A DNA stretch of 47,731 bases from Seison nebaliae (GCA_023231475.1 JALJEE010001888.1:1-47731); one strand, 5' to 3'; positions 20,972 through 32,985 are shown, counted from the stretch's first letter. Translations and numbers: made by a program. Notes: generated by a model not told the origin, from the letters alone.

Positions 20972-23900
20972 TTATCGATCATATTTCTCATTAAGTAAAT
21001 AAAAAAGAAGATAAGCAGAAGATGAAATAATTTCTGATGGTTTCTTTATATTCACACGACTATCATCATATTCATACCAATGATCGTCGATGAAAGATTT
21101 GATGACACAAGTGTAATGGCCACTTTCCAACGTACCCGAATGATTAACGATTCCATAAAGATTGAAACATTTATTCTTCTTCTCCGACGGATCGTTCAAC
21201 AAAATCTTGAACGGAATCTCAACAAATTTTTGATTTTTTTCATAAGAAATATTCGTATAATCAAATCTGTTTAAAATAAAAATTTGAATTCTTTAAAAAT
21301 TAATTATCAGGAAATAAACCGTTTCAATACAATTATCAATATTGGTGGTAATCGCCATAATCTGATGTTTTTGATAACGGAACGTAATTCTTTACAATTC
21401 GGACAATTCCAACAATTATCCAATAATTCTTCTTGTTCGAATTTCTTCAAAAATTGACCAATACTACCACCATCACTTTCGATTGGTAACGACAATGTCA
21501 AAAACGGTTCAAATCGAAAACTTTCTTTTTTACATTTCTCACAAGTAATTGACGATCGCATTTGACCCTGATAAATTTATAGTTTTAAAAAAATTTTTAA
21601 ATTCGAAAATTTATTTTTAAAATAGAAATTTACTAACATGAAAATAATCGATAATAAACGAGGTATTTCTCTTATAATAATCGTTCCATTCTAATTCACT
21701 CATCAATTCTGGTGACATTCTCTTGGGATCATCTTCGATTTTCGGTTTGTTAAAATTTCCATGAGACTATAATAAAGCGAATGAAGAAAATGAGAATAAA
21801 ATAGATTAAAATAATAAATTGATAATTATTAATAATTATAATTAAATAAATTCATAAATATTTCAACGAACTTTATTGAGATCTTCGTGTAATTGATCAA
21901 GGAGAAATATGAGGAATTCTTGAGCGTCTTGTTGTTGAGAAGTGGCGAATTGTCGAGAATGTTTCCGAATAATTTGTCGAAATTCACTCACATCAGCTAA
22001 AAGTAAATAACAATTTCTTGATTGATTCGATCTCTTCGAACTGAGAATAATTTCTTTTTTTCTTATTTGACATTTAGAAATATCATTGCGAATTCTTGAT
22101 AATAAATATCGGCCGATATTGACGAAGGAATTTGTGATTTCACCTGAAGAACTCAATGGATTATTTTTGTTTGCACTTTTCAAATCATTCATTATTCTTC
22201 CATTACATATCTTATAAGAAATGGGTGGTGAATGAACTAAACATTGTAATACTGAATTGATATAACAAGTATTACCAACGTTCTCAAGACCAAGAGTAGA
22301 GCCTGGTCCACCAGAACCTTCACTACTTCCCACACAACTTCTCGACATCTGTTGATGGAATGACGCCGTTGCTGTCTGATTGAGAAGTGAAAGATATTTA
22401 GAGAATTTTTCTAATTCTTCTTTAATATTTGTTCTTGTCAATTTCTTCGAAGAATTCCGAATATTGACAATCGGTCGATTAATTTTTGATAAAATTTTAG
22501 ATGAATTCGAAATATTTTTCTCTTCTTTCTCACTTTTATCGATCACTTCACCGATGATATTCTCTAACGACTTCATAAACTTTTCATCACTTTTCGTCAT
22601 TTTATGATTCAATGGTAACTCGGTCTCTTTACATTCATCCAATTTCGATGGTTTCGGTTTCGAACTTCTATCAGGAATCATCTTTTTAATTTCTTCAATT
22701 TTTTTCTTCGATTCTTCATCAAATTTTTTTTTTGATTCTTCAAATTTTTCAATTTTTTTCTTCGATTCCTCTTCAAATTTTTCCTCAAATTTTTCAATTT
22801 TTTTCTTCGATTCTTCAATTTCATTTTTCTTTTTCGGTTTCGTTTCTCTGTCAGGAATACGTTTCGGTTTGTTAGTTCGATCTGGTATTGATGGTTTTGG
22901 AACCGGTTGTTCAAGATTCTCAACATCATTTTTTTCTTCTTCGTAAAATTCGTTTTCGTTAATTTCTTTTGTTTTCTCCATTTCTTCAATAATTTCTTTC
23001 GTATCATCTGAAATGATTTCATCTTCTATAGGAAGTTCATTGATAAATTGTTTTTTCTGACTCGTCACACGATGTGCCTCCACCATGTTATTGGTATATT
23101 GAGGATAGAAATAGGACCATTCGACAAAACCGTTTTCTAAACGATAAATTCTCTTTCGCGATTGTTGTTGAGTGAAAACATCGTAATCGGTCAATGCTAA
23201 TTCAAGTTTCTTATAAGTTTCCGTCTCTTCAGAAGTGGAATCGACAATAAAAATATAATCACAATCCTTCCGTCCTCGAAGTAGAACAGCGGCTGATTCA
23301 TCCAATCTTTTCTCAATTTCCCACATTGTTCGCACATCACCATCTTTCAACAATTCGAACGGAATATTTACCATTCTCATAATTTCTTTATTATTCTGAT
23401 TGAAATTGACAAGATAATCATTTGACAAATCGATATGACATAAATTATATTGATAAGATGATCGAATATCAATGACAAGATTATGATATAATCTCTTTTT
23501 CAAATGTTCGAACATTTTCGACGAATTTATTAAATTTATCGTTTCATTTCCAATTTCAGGATCTGATGGAATGAATTCTTCTTTTTCATTCACAATCTCT
23601 TTATTTTCCACATTCAATTTCTCTTCTTCTTTCTCTTCATTTTTAAAATATTCTTTCAACCATTTTAAACGATCAAACGCTGATGTTATCTCATCTTTCG
23701 ATGCAATATTATCGACGAATGATCGATTTTGTATTTTCACACACATCTTTGTCACTTCACTATGGAAATGGAAGAATCGATAATAGAAATAAAATGATCT
23801 TTCATAATCTTCTTCCTCATCTTTCTCCAATCCATATTTCAATAACGTTCGACAACCACGACTGATTTGTGATAAACTTGAAAAAAATTATTTATTTTGT

Positions 23901-24016
23901 TTAAAAATTAAAAGAAGAATTTGAAATGAATTTCAAAACTTTTTAGCTGTCACTTCCTCCAAGTTCTTCTTTGCTTCATCTTGAAGTCTTTTCAATTTAT
24001 TCTTCTCCTCTCTCAT
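20972..24016 (-). CDS. USP8: Ubiquitin carboxyl-terminal hydrolase 8 (UBPY)
   Basis: Six exons: 24016-23940, 23876-22072, 21996-21872, 21766-21638, 21567-21320, 21266-20972; about 892 residues (human 1118). Domains in order: N-terminal dimerisation/MIT-like helices (to about 140); rhodanese domain (about 150-285; ending GFVEWSYFYPQYTNN as in USP8, with no cysteine in the active loop, so non-catalytic as in relatives); Lys/Glu coiled coil with three DRxxKP motifs; USP domain from about 550. Catalytic Cys about 563 (NVGNTCYIN), zinc-finger CEKC and CPNC, His about 845 (LESGHYT) and Asp in YEYDDSR are all present. USP8 deubiquitinates endosomal cargo and ESCRT-0 partners. The intron at 21997-22071 is 75 nt and free of stops, so it can be read through; alignment with USP8 favours removal. 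Exon 1 is short and its start is the least certain part. Confidence 0.92.
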
Positions 24017-24305
24017 TCTCTTCACGTCGATTAATTAATAATTAAGATTGTGATGAGAAATGATTATTTCATATTATTCTCCTCGTTCTTATTAAATTAC
24101 TCATTCTCTTTTGTGAGAAGGCTTCAAATTTCTATTGAATGATATTCTGATATTTTTTCTCTAATTCTCTTCTTCTCCAATTTCCCAATCATATGACATA
24201 CATTATCAAAGGACATCTTTATCACCGTCCACAATCCAAATAACATCAACACCAACTAAATAACATCGAGATATTTTTTCTTTCTAGTCATTCTCATTTA
24301 GTTCA
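24017..24305. promoter_or_regulatory. Divergent USP8/NPC2 intergenic region
   Basis: 289 bp separate the USP8 start (minus) from the NPC2 start (plus), so it should hold both promoters. The sequence is CT-rich on the plus strand. I see no TATA box in a convincing place for either gene. Confidence 0.4.
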
Positions 24306-24883
24306 ATGATGAATTCCGTTTTATATTCCCTCATCTTTCTTTTTTCCGTCTCATTAATTCAATGTACTCCCGTCACCAATTGTGGTGGTTCAGCCGAAGT
24401 ACATTCGGTACAAATTAATGAATGTGAAACGACACCATGTCCATTAATTAAGAATACTTTGACTAATATTACTGTCCACTTTCAAACAAGTTAATTCTCA
24501 TTATTAATTTTGATAAGTGATAAATGTCTGATAATTTAATGATAATATTCATGTTTTCTAGCAAAACCATCAACCACGGCTACGACGAGTGTTCATGGCA
24601 TAATTGCAAAGATTCCAATTCCCTTTCCAGTGAAAGAACCAAATGCTTGCCAAGATCCCGCATCTGGTATCAAATGTCCAGTAGCTACTGATACAGAAGT
24701 GGAATATGATCAACAAATTCAAATTCTTTCGGCTTATCCCGACGTTAATATTATCATTATTATTATCAAGTAAACTTTATCATTTCCTTCCAATAGATTT
24801 CGTTGAAAGTAAGATGGGAATTGAAAGGAGATGACGATGACATATTTTGTTTCGAAGTCGACGCCACAATTAAAGACAATTAA
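24306..24883 (+). CDS. NPC2: NPC2-like secreted ML-domain sterol-binding protein
   Basis: Three exons, 24306-24489, 24562-24743 and 24797-24883, with introns of 72 and 53 nt, encode 150 residues, the normal NPC2 length. A signal peptide (SVLYSLIFLFSVSLIQC) precedes the ML domain. Landmarks: VTNCGGSAEVHSVQINECE, PCPLIKN.T..ITVHFQT, PNACQDPASGIKCPV and KVRWELKGDDDDIFCFEV. The six cysteines fit the three conserved disulphides. NPC2 carries cholesterol in lysosomes and, in many invertebrates, has expanded into lipid or semiochemical carriers; with one copy here I cannot choose. Its TAA at 24881-24883 overlaps by two bases the stop codon of the convergent gene on the other strand. Confidence 0.93.
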
Positions 24884-26322
24884 AAGAATTCGATTTTTTT
24901 TTTAAATTTATTTTTCAAAGAATTTTTTTCCTCATCAAATAATCCTAAAAAAACATACTCGATGATCAAATGAATCAAAATTAAACTACTAACTATTTCT
25001 AAGTTTTTCTGTCGATAAATTTCATCATCTCGATTATCGATGATTTTTCTCTCGCGAAGATATTTATTTAAACCACTTCTTTCCGCTTTTCTATCTTCCA
25101 CTCGTTCTTGAATGAAAAATACGACGATCACCAAAACGACCGTGCCAAGAAAGAAGAACGAATAATATCCCCAATACCAAAATTCATGTTCCGTATCATA
25201 CTTTCTCGTTTCGTTCTTTTCCTCATTCTCTTCTTTCACTAATTGTTCGAATGACTCCAAATTATTGGGCAGTCCTCGCTTCTTTCTGACAATTTCCTTC
25301 TTTTGAAATCCTCTCAATATTTCTGTGATTTTTTCTGGATAGACCATCGAATAATTTAAATGTTCAAACGAAAGTGTACCCAATAAGTGGAGGACAGGAA
25401 TAATACGTTGTTGAAATGATTCTTCTGATTCACAACTATGAAAAATTTAATTAAATAATTTCAATTTTTTAAATAATCATAATGAAATTAACAATTCTTC
25501 AATATAATATTCTTTCCACCGTTCGAATCCGATTTTAATCAATTGATAAATTGTCATATAAGAATTAGTACTAGCCAACAAATGCCTCGTACATTCGTCG
25601 AAGTAGTTTTGGAGATAATCAAAAATACTATCACTTAAGCTAAAATGTTCATCAATTGTATGACAATTGTCGAGGAGATACGATTTCATATATTCTAAAG
25701 TTTTAATGAATTCTTCAGTTATCATCAATTCCAAATGTTCTTTCGACAAATATTCATCCGTCGAACGTTCGTGAGATTCGTAAACGAAATTTTTAATTTT
25801 CTGATATTTGAATAAGAAAGTTCCTATCAATTTCTTCAAATCTTCCGTTTCTTCTTTATCCAATTCCTCCTCTAAATCCTCTTCGAACATGAACTCCCTC
25901 GTCGAAAATTTATCTGCAATTAAATGTGGATTGTTATATGTCATTTGTTCGGAAATATCTCCTTCGAATTTCTCATTAAATGAATCTCGAATCGTCATCA
26001 AATTGTTGTTTAGAAAAAGCTAAATTTAATTGGAATAAAAAAAAAATTTGAATTTTTGGGCAACTATTGAGAGTTTTGGTCTTTTCGATTTTTCTATTGT
26101 CTCCTGATAAACCGTTTCAACATCTTCGAACTCATCGTCTTTTAATTCGTATTGATCTGATTCATTTAATGAGAAATTAGTATTTTTCATTTGATAATCG
26201 AAGTGATATGCATCCTCGTATAAATCGTCGATTGGCAACCATTTCATATCTTCAGCTTCATCGCCCCAACACCATGACAACATGAGAGAAAAGAAGAAAA
26301 GTTGAATAATCATTCGAATCAT
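24880..26322 (-). CDS. Two-span membrane protein with signal peptide, function unknown
   Basis: Three exons, 26322-26065, 26019-25493 and 25435-24880, with introns of 45 and 57 nt, encode about 446 residues. I start at MIRMIIQLFFFSLMLSWCWG, a good signal peptide; the frame is open 27 codons further upstream. The long lumenal or extracellular part (about 20-345) is acidic and helical, with one NFSLNES glycosylation sequon. Membrane spans are predicted at about 347-371 (YYSFFFLGTVVLVIVVFFI) and 408-428 (LEIVSSLILIHLIIEYVFL), separated by a charged loop and followed by a Lys-rich tail. I do not recognise the family. The stop (24880-24882) shares the TTAA with the NPC2 stop, so the two transcripts must overlap in their 3' ends. 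Confidence 0.75.
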
Positions 26323-26538
26323 TTTCGAACAATGTGAATCAATTAAAACGACTAATTGAAACAGTGTAATGAAATGGAACGAAGAAATATCTAATTGTTT
26401 CATTTCATCACCCGTTACGTAACGGACAATGATAATTAATACGATTTAATATATAAATCGTTTGAAAATCACAATAATTCTCATCTTTTTTCTATTTCGC
26501 AATTTCATTTTAATATTCTGACACTGTATCAGAAAGAA
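26323..26538. promoter_or_regulatory. Short divergent promoter region
   Basis: 216 bp between the starts of the two-span membrane protein (minus) and a small secreted protein (plus). It contains CGTTACGTAACGG at 26413-26425, whose core CGTTACGTAACG is a perfect 12-bp palindrome, a plausible bZIP-type site placed between the two start codons. Confidence 0.45.
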
Positions 26539-27097
26539 ATGAATAAACTCCTTCTATTTTCTCTTATTGGCGTTATCGCTCTCATACAAGCCGATTCAGC
26601 TGATGGTTAATTTCCATTTTTTTTTTGAGTTTCATTTAAATCCGATTTAGATCAAGCTTTTAACGATTTAGCCAATTTATCGTCCGATGAAGCTAGCTCG
26701 TTTTTGGAATCGTTACAAAAACGATTTTTCTCCAGTAAACCCAAATTGTCGAAAGAGGAAAAGGCGAGACAACGGGAGGCAGAAAATGAAGTGAATAAGA
26801 AGAATAAAAGGAAAACCAGAATGGCGAAAGCATATAAATTGTACGAAGATACATGTGAAACTCAAAAGAATATCGCCCAACGTTCTTGTTTGAATGTCGA
26901 TGTATGTCAAATGCATGGACAACCGATCACAAAAGCTGGTTTCCCACCAATCAATTCAGGTAGTTCTCGAGGATCAACTCGACGTACTTCCGGTAAGGAC
27001 ACTCCACCAACTTACAGGTACATTTTATTGTCTCATTTATTCTTCTAATCTCTTTTCATTCAGATCGTCATTCCGTTTCCCCAGTAGAAATAAGTGA
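26539..27097 (+). CDS. Small secreted basic protein, function unknown
   Basis: Three exons, 26539-26605, 26651-27017 and 27064-27097, with introns of 45 and 46 nt, encode about 155 residues. Signal peptide MNKLLLFSLIGVIALIQADS is followed by an acidic segment (DEASSFLES), a Lys/Arg-rich helix (LSKEEKARQREAENEVNKK) and a segment with four cysteines (DTCETQ, RSCLN, DVCQMHG) before a Ser/Arg/Thr tail. The first exon, too short for a simple ORF scan, supplies the signal peptide. No family recognised; a secreted Cys-containing peptide is all the sequence supports. Confidence 0.7.
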
Positions 27098-27433
27098 GTA
27101 GAATGATTATCTGATGATTCCTTCCATTCATCCACATTTAATCAACTGATTGGAACAATGAACATAGACTATAGTTTATGATTATATCACTAGGCCGTTA
27201 AAGAATAATTGTTGGAATAATTTTTTTTTGTTTTCATAATAAATAAAATGGTTAATTTCTTTTTTTCTTCCAAACAAACAAAGTTTTTTATCGATTTTCA
27301 TTTTCCTAAAATTGAAAAAATCAATGACTTAATCATAAAGTCAATGAATTTAACGAATTAAATTAAATTTTAATAAAACACTAAATTAACTGAAAATTAT
27401 TTTCTCTAAATTAATCCTCAAAAATTTTCTTAA

Positions 27434-27567
27434 TATTATTTTACGATATTTCAATTAAAATTTTAAATTATTTTACGATATTCAATTTATATTTTTAATT
27501 ATTTTACGATATTCAATTTATATTTTCAATTATTTTACGATATTCAATTTATATTTTCAATTATTGT
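27434..27567. repeat. 31-bp tandem repeat, about four copies
   Basis: The unit AATTATTTTACGATATTCAA plus TTTATATTTTC repeats at 27466, 27497 and 27528, with a diverged 32-bp copy before them and a partial copy after. The last three copies are nearly identical. All lie outside genes. Confidence 0.85.
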
Positions 27568-27769
27568 TAGTGAATGTGTTGAATATTTAGGGAGAATGAG
27601 AAGAATAAATAAAAAAATTTACTTCACAAAATTTGGGAACGATAATGATAAGGAGACGTTTGAAGAATATTTTGAAAATTCGAATGAAAGAGAGAAAGTG
27701 GGCTGTAAAACGAAATTGAGAAATGAATAATTTGTGGGGGGATGATGGTAGTAGGGAGAGAGGAGAGCC

Positions 27770-27789
27770 AAGAGAGAGAGAGAGAGAGA
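27770..27789. repeat. (GA)n microsatellite
   Basis: About ten copies of the dinucleotide AG/GA in the convergent spacer upstream of the THAP gene's 3' end. Confidence 0.85.
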
Positions 27790-28128
27790 AGTTTGACTAG
27801 AATTGTACAATAAAATATTTACAGCGAGAATTAATCTGTAAAAATGGAGAATAATGAAATTAATTGACTAGAATTGAAGTGTTTCCCGACTCGAATGATG
27901 TGTGGGAAGATGAACAAGAATAAATGTCTTCACTGATGATGACGAATGGATTGAGAGAGGAATACAAATTAGAAGATTGAAACGGCCGTTTTCATCTCAT
28001 TGTGATTAATGTTTTTTTTTTGACTTGAAATGATCGGGTAGAAATTTGTAATCGAAAAAGGATTGATTGTTAAAAATGAAAAAAAATTAGAATAAATAAG
28101 GGGGAAGTATCGTGGGAAATTGAATGAA

Positions 28129-29807
28129 TCATTTCATCTGCTCCCCATCGAATGAACAGCAATGAATTAATGATTGTGGATATTTGAGTTTCCGTTTTCG
28201 ATCATTTCTCGGTAATGGACTACTCTCTATTGTACTGACATGTTCGTCCACGATATGTGTCTCGAATAATTCGAGTTTTTCAAAATATTCATCACATGAC
28301 AAACAGAAATAATCGCAATTTTTTGATGATTTGATAGTGGTGGGAGCAGTGAGACGTACATCCGTCATATCCACCAAATCTCCAATTGTATCGATGTGAA
28401 TAGATGAAGTTGATGATGATGATGGAAATTGATTCGATTTATTTTCATTCACTGTCATGAATTGGAATGAATCGATTGATGAATTTAAATTCGAAGGAAG
28501 GAATTCGGTGTGAGAAATCTTCTTTAAAATATCCAATTCGTCTGATGAGAGAAATGATCGTTTCCCTAAAATGTTGTTAATTCGATTCAAATTCATCTCG
28601 TTCAATTGTAAATTTGAATTTAAAATTTCTATCGAATCCTCATCATAATTATGTTGTTGATTGTCATTGGGAAATTTATTTTGAGTCGAATTCTCGTCTG
28701 TTAAAAGGAGATTGAGTAACGGAAAATTTGAATTTGATGATTTGCCAATATCGTTGTTTATAGTGGATGTTTCTTGATCAGTCGCTGGATTGACATTTTC
28801 GAATTCATTTTTATTTTTATTCATTTTTTTCTTCAAATCATTTATCCGTTGGATTGGATCGTTAAGTTTGGGCGAATCGTGACTCACTTGACTATTGAAC
28901 CATTGAACGATTTCGAAGAGATTCTTTTGTTGTTCCGTTTCTCGACAATTATTCCCAAAACCTAATTTCTTTGTGTCGATATCATTATCCGATTTTTTTT
29001 CACCACAATATCTTTCCTTCAATTTCGACAAATTTTTCAAACTCTCTTCAAATGAAATATCGGATAATTTATCTTCCTTCTTCCTCAAATCATATGCTTT
29101 GTCGAATGAATCGATATTTTGTTTCTCATTCGATTGATATCGTTGACAATCATTCAAATATCGAGAAATGATCGAATGATTCTGAGAATTTCTTGATTCA
29201 ACTCCATTTGCACCGATCGAAGATGTGACTGTCGATGTAGTCGTCGTATTAACGATCGTTGTCGACGGTTGTAATGATAATGTTGATGGTGTTGACGAAA
29301 GAAGGAAATTGTTCGAATTATTAATTTTTCCTGAAAATTCAAAAAAAAAATTTTATGAAAATTTTTATAATAATTTCTTTAAATATTTAAATGCAAATTA
29401 ACCTTGTTGTTGTTGTTGTTGTTGATGATGGAAATGAGATGTTGATCGTTCGATCTGTTCCGCTTTCGTTTCCATATTCCGAATACTCAATTTGGGAATG
29501 GCTAATCGATGTAGTCGCGTCACGTATAATGGAGTGGCACCGTCAGATTGGAGGCCTTTATTGACGACATGATATTCGTCTTTGTTGAAATGTCGAGAAC
29601 AAACGGTCATATTCGCTTTCATCTTATAATCCATTTAAAAAAAAGATTTAACGATAATAATGGAACTTCAATATGGAGATTATTCTCACCGATGGCACGG
29701 AGCCATGCCATTCGTCTTTCCGGATCTTTCGGAAAGGAGAAATATGTGACATTCTTATCTTTGTTATAATGATTGCCACAACCAGTGACGATACATTTCT
29801 TCGGCAT
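28129..29807 (-). CDS. THAP-domain protein with one C2H2 finger
   Basis: Three exons, 29807-29667, 29622-29403 and 29330-28129, with introns of 44 and 72 nt, encode 520 residues. The start MPKKCIVTGC is the standard THAP opening. C2-C-H zinc ligands are the two cysteines of CIVTGC and the C..H of VCSRHF; the W of MAWLRAIG and the P of the distal AVPTIF-like region (ATPLYV) also fit. A poly-Q run ends exon 2. The rest is Asn/Ser-rich; near the C-terminus CLSCDEYFEKLELFETHIVDEH is a C2H2 finger with C-x2-C-x12-H-x4-H spacing. THAP domains bind DNA and descend from P-element transposases. I place the exon1/2 junction at a phase-0 GTTCCA donor; the better-looking GTGAGA at 29688 breaks the frame. 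An in-frame ATG five codons upstream (29822) is possible. Confidence 0.85.
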
Positions 29808-30251
29808 TTTGAGTTCTAACAATCTAATTCGTGTTTGGAACGAGTGTACTCTCTCCTCATAAGTCGATTGGGATAGGAATCATGTTACGAATAATCTAGA
29901 AGTAGAAGAGTAGAAAGGAATTGAGGGAGAATTAATGTCCGAACATAATTGCACTGTCAATTACTTATTCACGTGAATTGTGTGCTCTTCGCACTTCACA
30001 ATTCAGATGTTTATAGATTTTTTGAGAATATGTAAAACGGTTACTCCAAATACCAATAATTCTTTAAGCTTAACATTCAATTTTTTATCAATTATCAATT
30101 TATTTTCCTCCCATGCAAACTTTATCATTCCTGTTGCCATTAACATCCAAACAATCTTCTAGCGACAATTGTAGACATTAAATCTCGATAGAATTCATCG
30201 TTCATTTCATCAAAACTTTATTTTTATTCTCATTCCAATAATTATCGAATT
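29808..30251. promoter_or_regulatory. Divergent THAP/AK7 intergenic region
   Basis: About 440 bp between the two start codons, so both promoters should be here. AT-rich on the AK7 side; CCATGCAA near 30110 is one of few distinct strings. No X-box-like ciliary (RFX) palindrome is convincing by eye. Confidence 0.4.
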
Positions 30252-32985
30252 ATGGATCAACAAGACACAACGGAAACGACGGAAGATACTGGAGTTCTTC
30301 TCAAACGAATGTTTTTCAACAACGTCGACGAATATGTCGGAAGAGTTATAGCGAAAGTTCATACATTTATTAAACTTTACAAAATTTTCAAATTCTCTCA
30401 AAGTTTATGACATCGAAACGATTCGAGAATTACAACGAAGAAGAAGGGGAAATAATTGACGACGAAGATAAATCCGTTCATGATGATCCTCGAAATCATT
30501 GGACTTGTTTAGGAACGGTCAACAACCCCGAATATGTCAAACCCGTATACATTGAGAAAATAGTGAATGTTAATTCAAGATCATTCATTGTCTTAAGTGA
30601 TCGGAGATCATTTTTTAGAAAGCTCATCGTGACGAATTGGAGGAAACTATAAAGAGTTGTGACGCCATCGTTTATGATATTTCTTTAGCATCTGAATTTG
30701 AAATTGATGAAGCGGTTTTTGTTGCCGAAATGATGATGAAGGAATGTGAGAATTTTGTGGATCAGAAAATGTTCATTCTCATTTCTAACGTCTTAACTTG
30801 GGCCAATACGAAACAAATGGAAGTTTTATTTCTTTTCTGTTTTGAAGAACATTCAAAATCATTTCTCAGGAAGAGGAAGATGACGCTCCATTTTCCGAAG
30901 ACGATTTCCGTCGACGACGACCTCATCCAAATTATAAAGATCATTTCGAAGCGGAAAAGCGAATTATGTTTTGTGGACGACATGTTCCGTTTTCTTTCCA
31001 AAAATTTTCATTCAAATTCTATTTTTTTTTTTAGAATAAGAAAAAATTCATAACTTATGTCGTGTCCACGGGATTCTTATATGGTTATGGTGAATTTTTA
31101 TTCCAAGATTATTTCAAACGATGTTGGTTGAACAATCAAACTATCGACGTTTACGGTGATGGCACCAATACACTTCCATTAATTCATGTTGTAGATTTAG
31201 CCAAGTTTTTCTTTTTTAATATTTAATTATTTAATTTCTTTTAAAATAATTAAAATTAAAATTTATTTGTTTATAGTATTGTGTTGAATGTGGCTGAGTC
31301 TAAACCGAAACCCAAATTTTTAGTAGCAGTTGATGAGACTAATCATACGTTGAGTGAGGTAGTGAAAGCGATTAATGGAGTGTTAAATAAAGGTCGAATA
31401 AAATATGTGATGAAAGAAGATGCATTTCGAAATAATGATTTGACGGTTCGTCCATTTTTCATTAATTTTCACAAAATATTCTTATTATTTATTAGCAACC
31501 AATGATCGATATGTTATCATGTTCTATGAAATTGGATGGAATTTACGTAAAAGAAAATTTCAATTTCGATTGGGAATGCGAATCAGGTTTCGTCGATAAT
31601 ATTGAACAAGTTGTCAAGGAATTTCGAATTCATCGTAGTTTAGAAGTTTCTTTTTTTTTTAATTTTCAAATTTTAATTTTTAAATTTTAATTGTCAATTT
31701 TCGTTAGCCATTCCGTTTAGCGATTATTGGACCTCCGGCAGTGGGTAAAACTACATTGGCGAAACAACTCGCTCTCCAATATAAGATCCATCATTTGACC
31801 GTACAAAATTTGATTCAATCATTTCTTGAAGAAATGCAAGTGTCTGATAATCAAGCGAGTTCAGAAGATACTCCGTCTGAGGACGAAGAAACTAACTTCG
31901 ATGATTTACAACAAGACAAAGAATTGTTCGCTTCTGTGGAAGAGGCGAATGTTGGATCAGGTGGTCGATTATCAGACGAAGTATTAATTCAATTATATAA
32001 GCGGAAATTGAAATCGACTCCATATCAAAATCAAGGATTCATCATTGACGGTTTCCCAAAAACGGAAGAGCAATTACAAGATTTATTCGTGAATGATGTG
32101 GATGTAGCTGAGAATACGGAAGGTGATGAAGATAAAGAAAAAGAGCCTCAATATAATAAATCGATTACTCCAAGTAATTCTTCTATATTCACTTCTCCTT
32201 AACTACAAATTTTAGATGCCGTTTTTTGTCTCGATGCCAATGACGATTTCTTGAGTGATCGAATTATGAATCTACCAGAATTGGAAGTTAGTGGAACGCA
32301 TAATAATGAAGAGAATTTCCTTCGACGAATCGCTACTTATCGAAAAACAAATATGGAAGAATCAACTTCGGTCGCTAATAAATTTGGTGAATTAGATATT
32401 ATGGTGAAAAGAATAAGTTGGATTTTTTAAAAAATTTTCTTTAAAATTCTTTTTTTTTTAGGTGTAGAAGATGATACTTCAATTCTTCATTTGAATATTT
32501 TGAATGAGATTAAAGAGATAATTGGGAAACCTCGGAATTATGGTATGACAATCGAAGAGAAGAGAATGATGGAAAAATTGGAAGCGGAAGAATTATTGAA
32601 GAAAGAGAATGAAGATCGAGAACATCTGGCTCAATTGGAGATGGAGGAGAAATTAGAAAATGAGAAAAATGAAAAGAAATGGGTTAATAATTAACGATTA
32701 TTTATAGTTTCAAATAAATTCATCATCAGAATGAAAGATTGATGGAAATAAAAAAAGAGGAGATTGAATTACTCGAAGCAAAGTCGTTACCTCTGCGGAA
32801 TTATCTTATGAAATATGTGATGCCAACTCTGACGAAAGGAGTCCTCGAATGTAACACGTTAAGGCCAGATGATCCTATCGATTTCTTAGTTCATATTTTC
32901 AATTATTCTTAATCAAAATTCTCTCAATTGTGTTTAGGCGGAATATCTGTTCAAGAATAGTCAAGAATTTATTGATATTCAATAA
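30252..32985 (+). CDS. AK7: Adenylate kinase 7 (ciliary)
   Basis: Twelve exons (30252-30356, 30404-30562, 30619-30822, 30870-30983, 31035-31204, 31277-31445, 31496-31645, 31708-32173, 32216-32416, 32462-32682, 32730-32888, 32938-32985) give 721 residues; human AK7 has 723. The N-terminal half is the SDR/Rossmann-like domain ([55 protein letters not shown]). The kinase part starts with P-loop GPPAVGKT (about 365-372) and continues [14 protein letters not shown], with a long acidic insertion. A coiled coil precedes the DPY-30 motif ([19 protein letters not shown]...[12 protein letters not shown]). AK7 supplies nucleotide balance in motile cilia and sperm tails. The stop codon lies inside AATAAA (32981-32986), which may double as poly(A) signal. 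Confidence 0.97.

Larger units (their letters stand above)
27098..28128. other. Convergent intergenic region with tandem repeats
   Basis: About 1 kb between two convergent genes. A likely poly(A) signal for the left gene (AATAAAATAAA-like, about 27239-27248) is followed by 31-bp tandem repeats and a (GA)n tract, annotated separately. On the minus strand the right part is the 3' flank of the THAP gene. No coding frame is convincing. Confidence 0.5.

Noticed and set aside
22678-23022. 114-codon minus-strand ORF of Lys/Asn/Arg
   Set aside because: Out-of-frame reading of the USP8 Lys/Glu coiled coil.
30762-31001. 79-codon minus-strand ORF opposite AK7
   Set aside because: Lies over two AK7 exons and an intron whose homology is certain.
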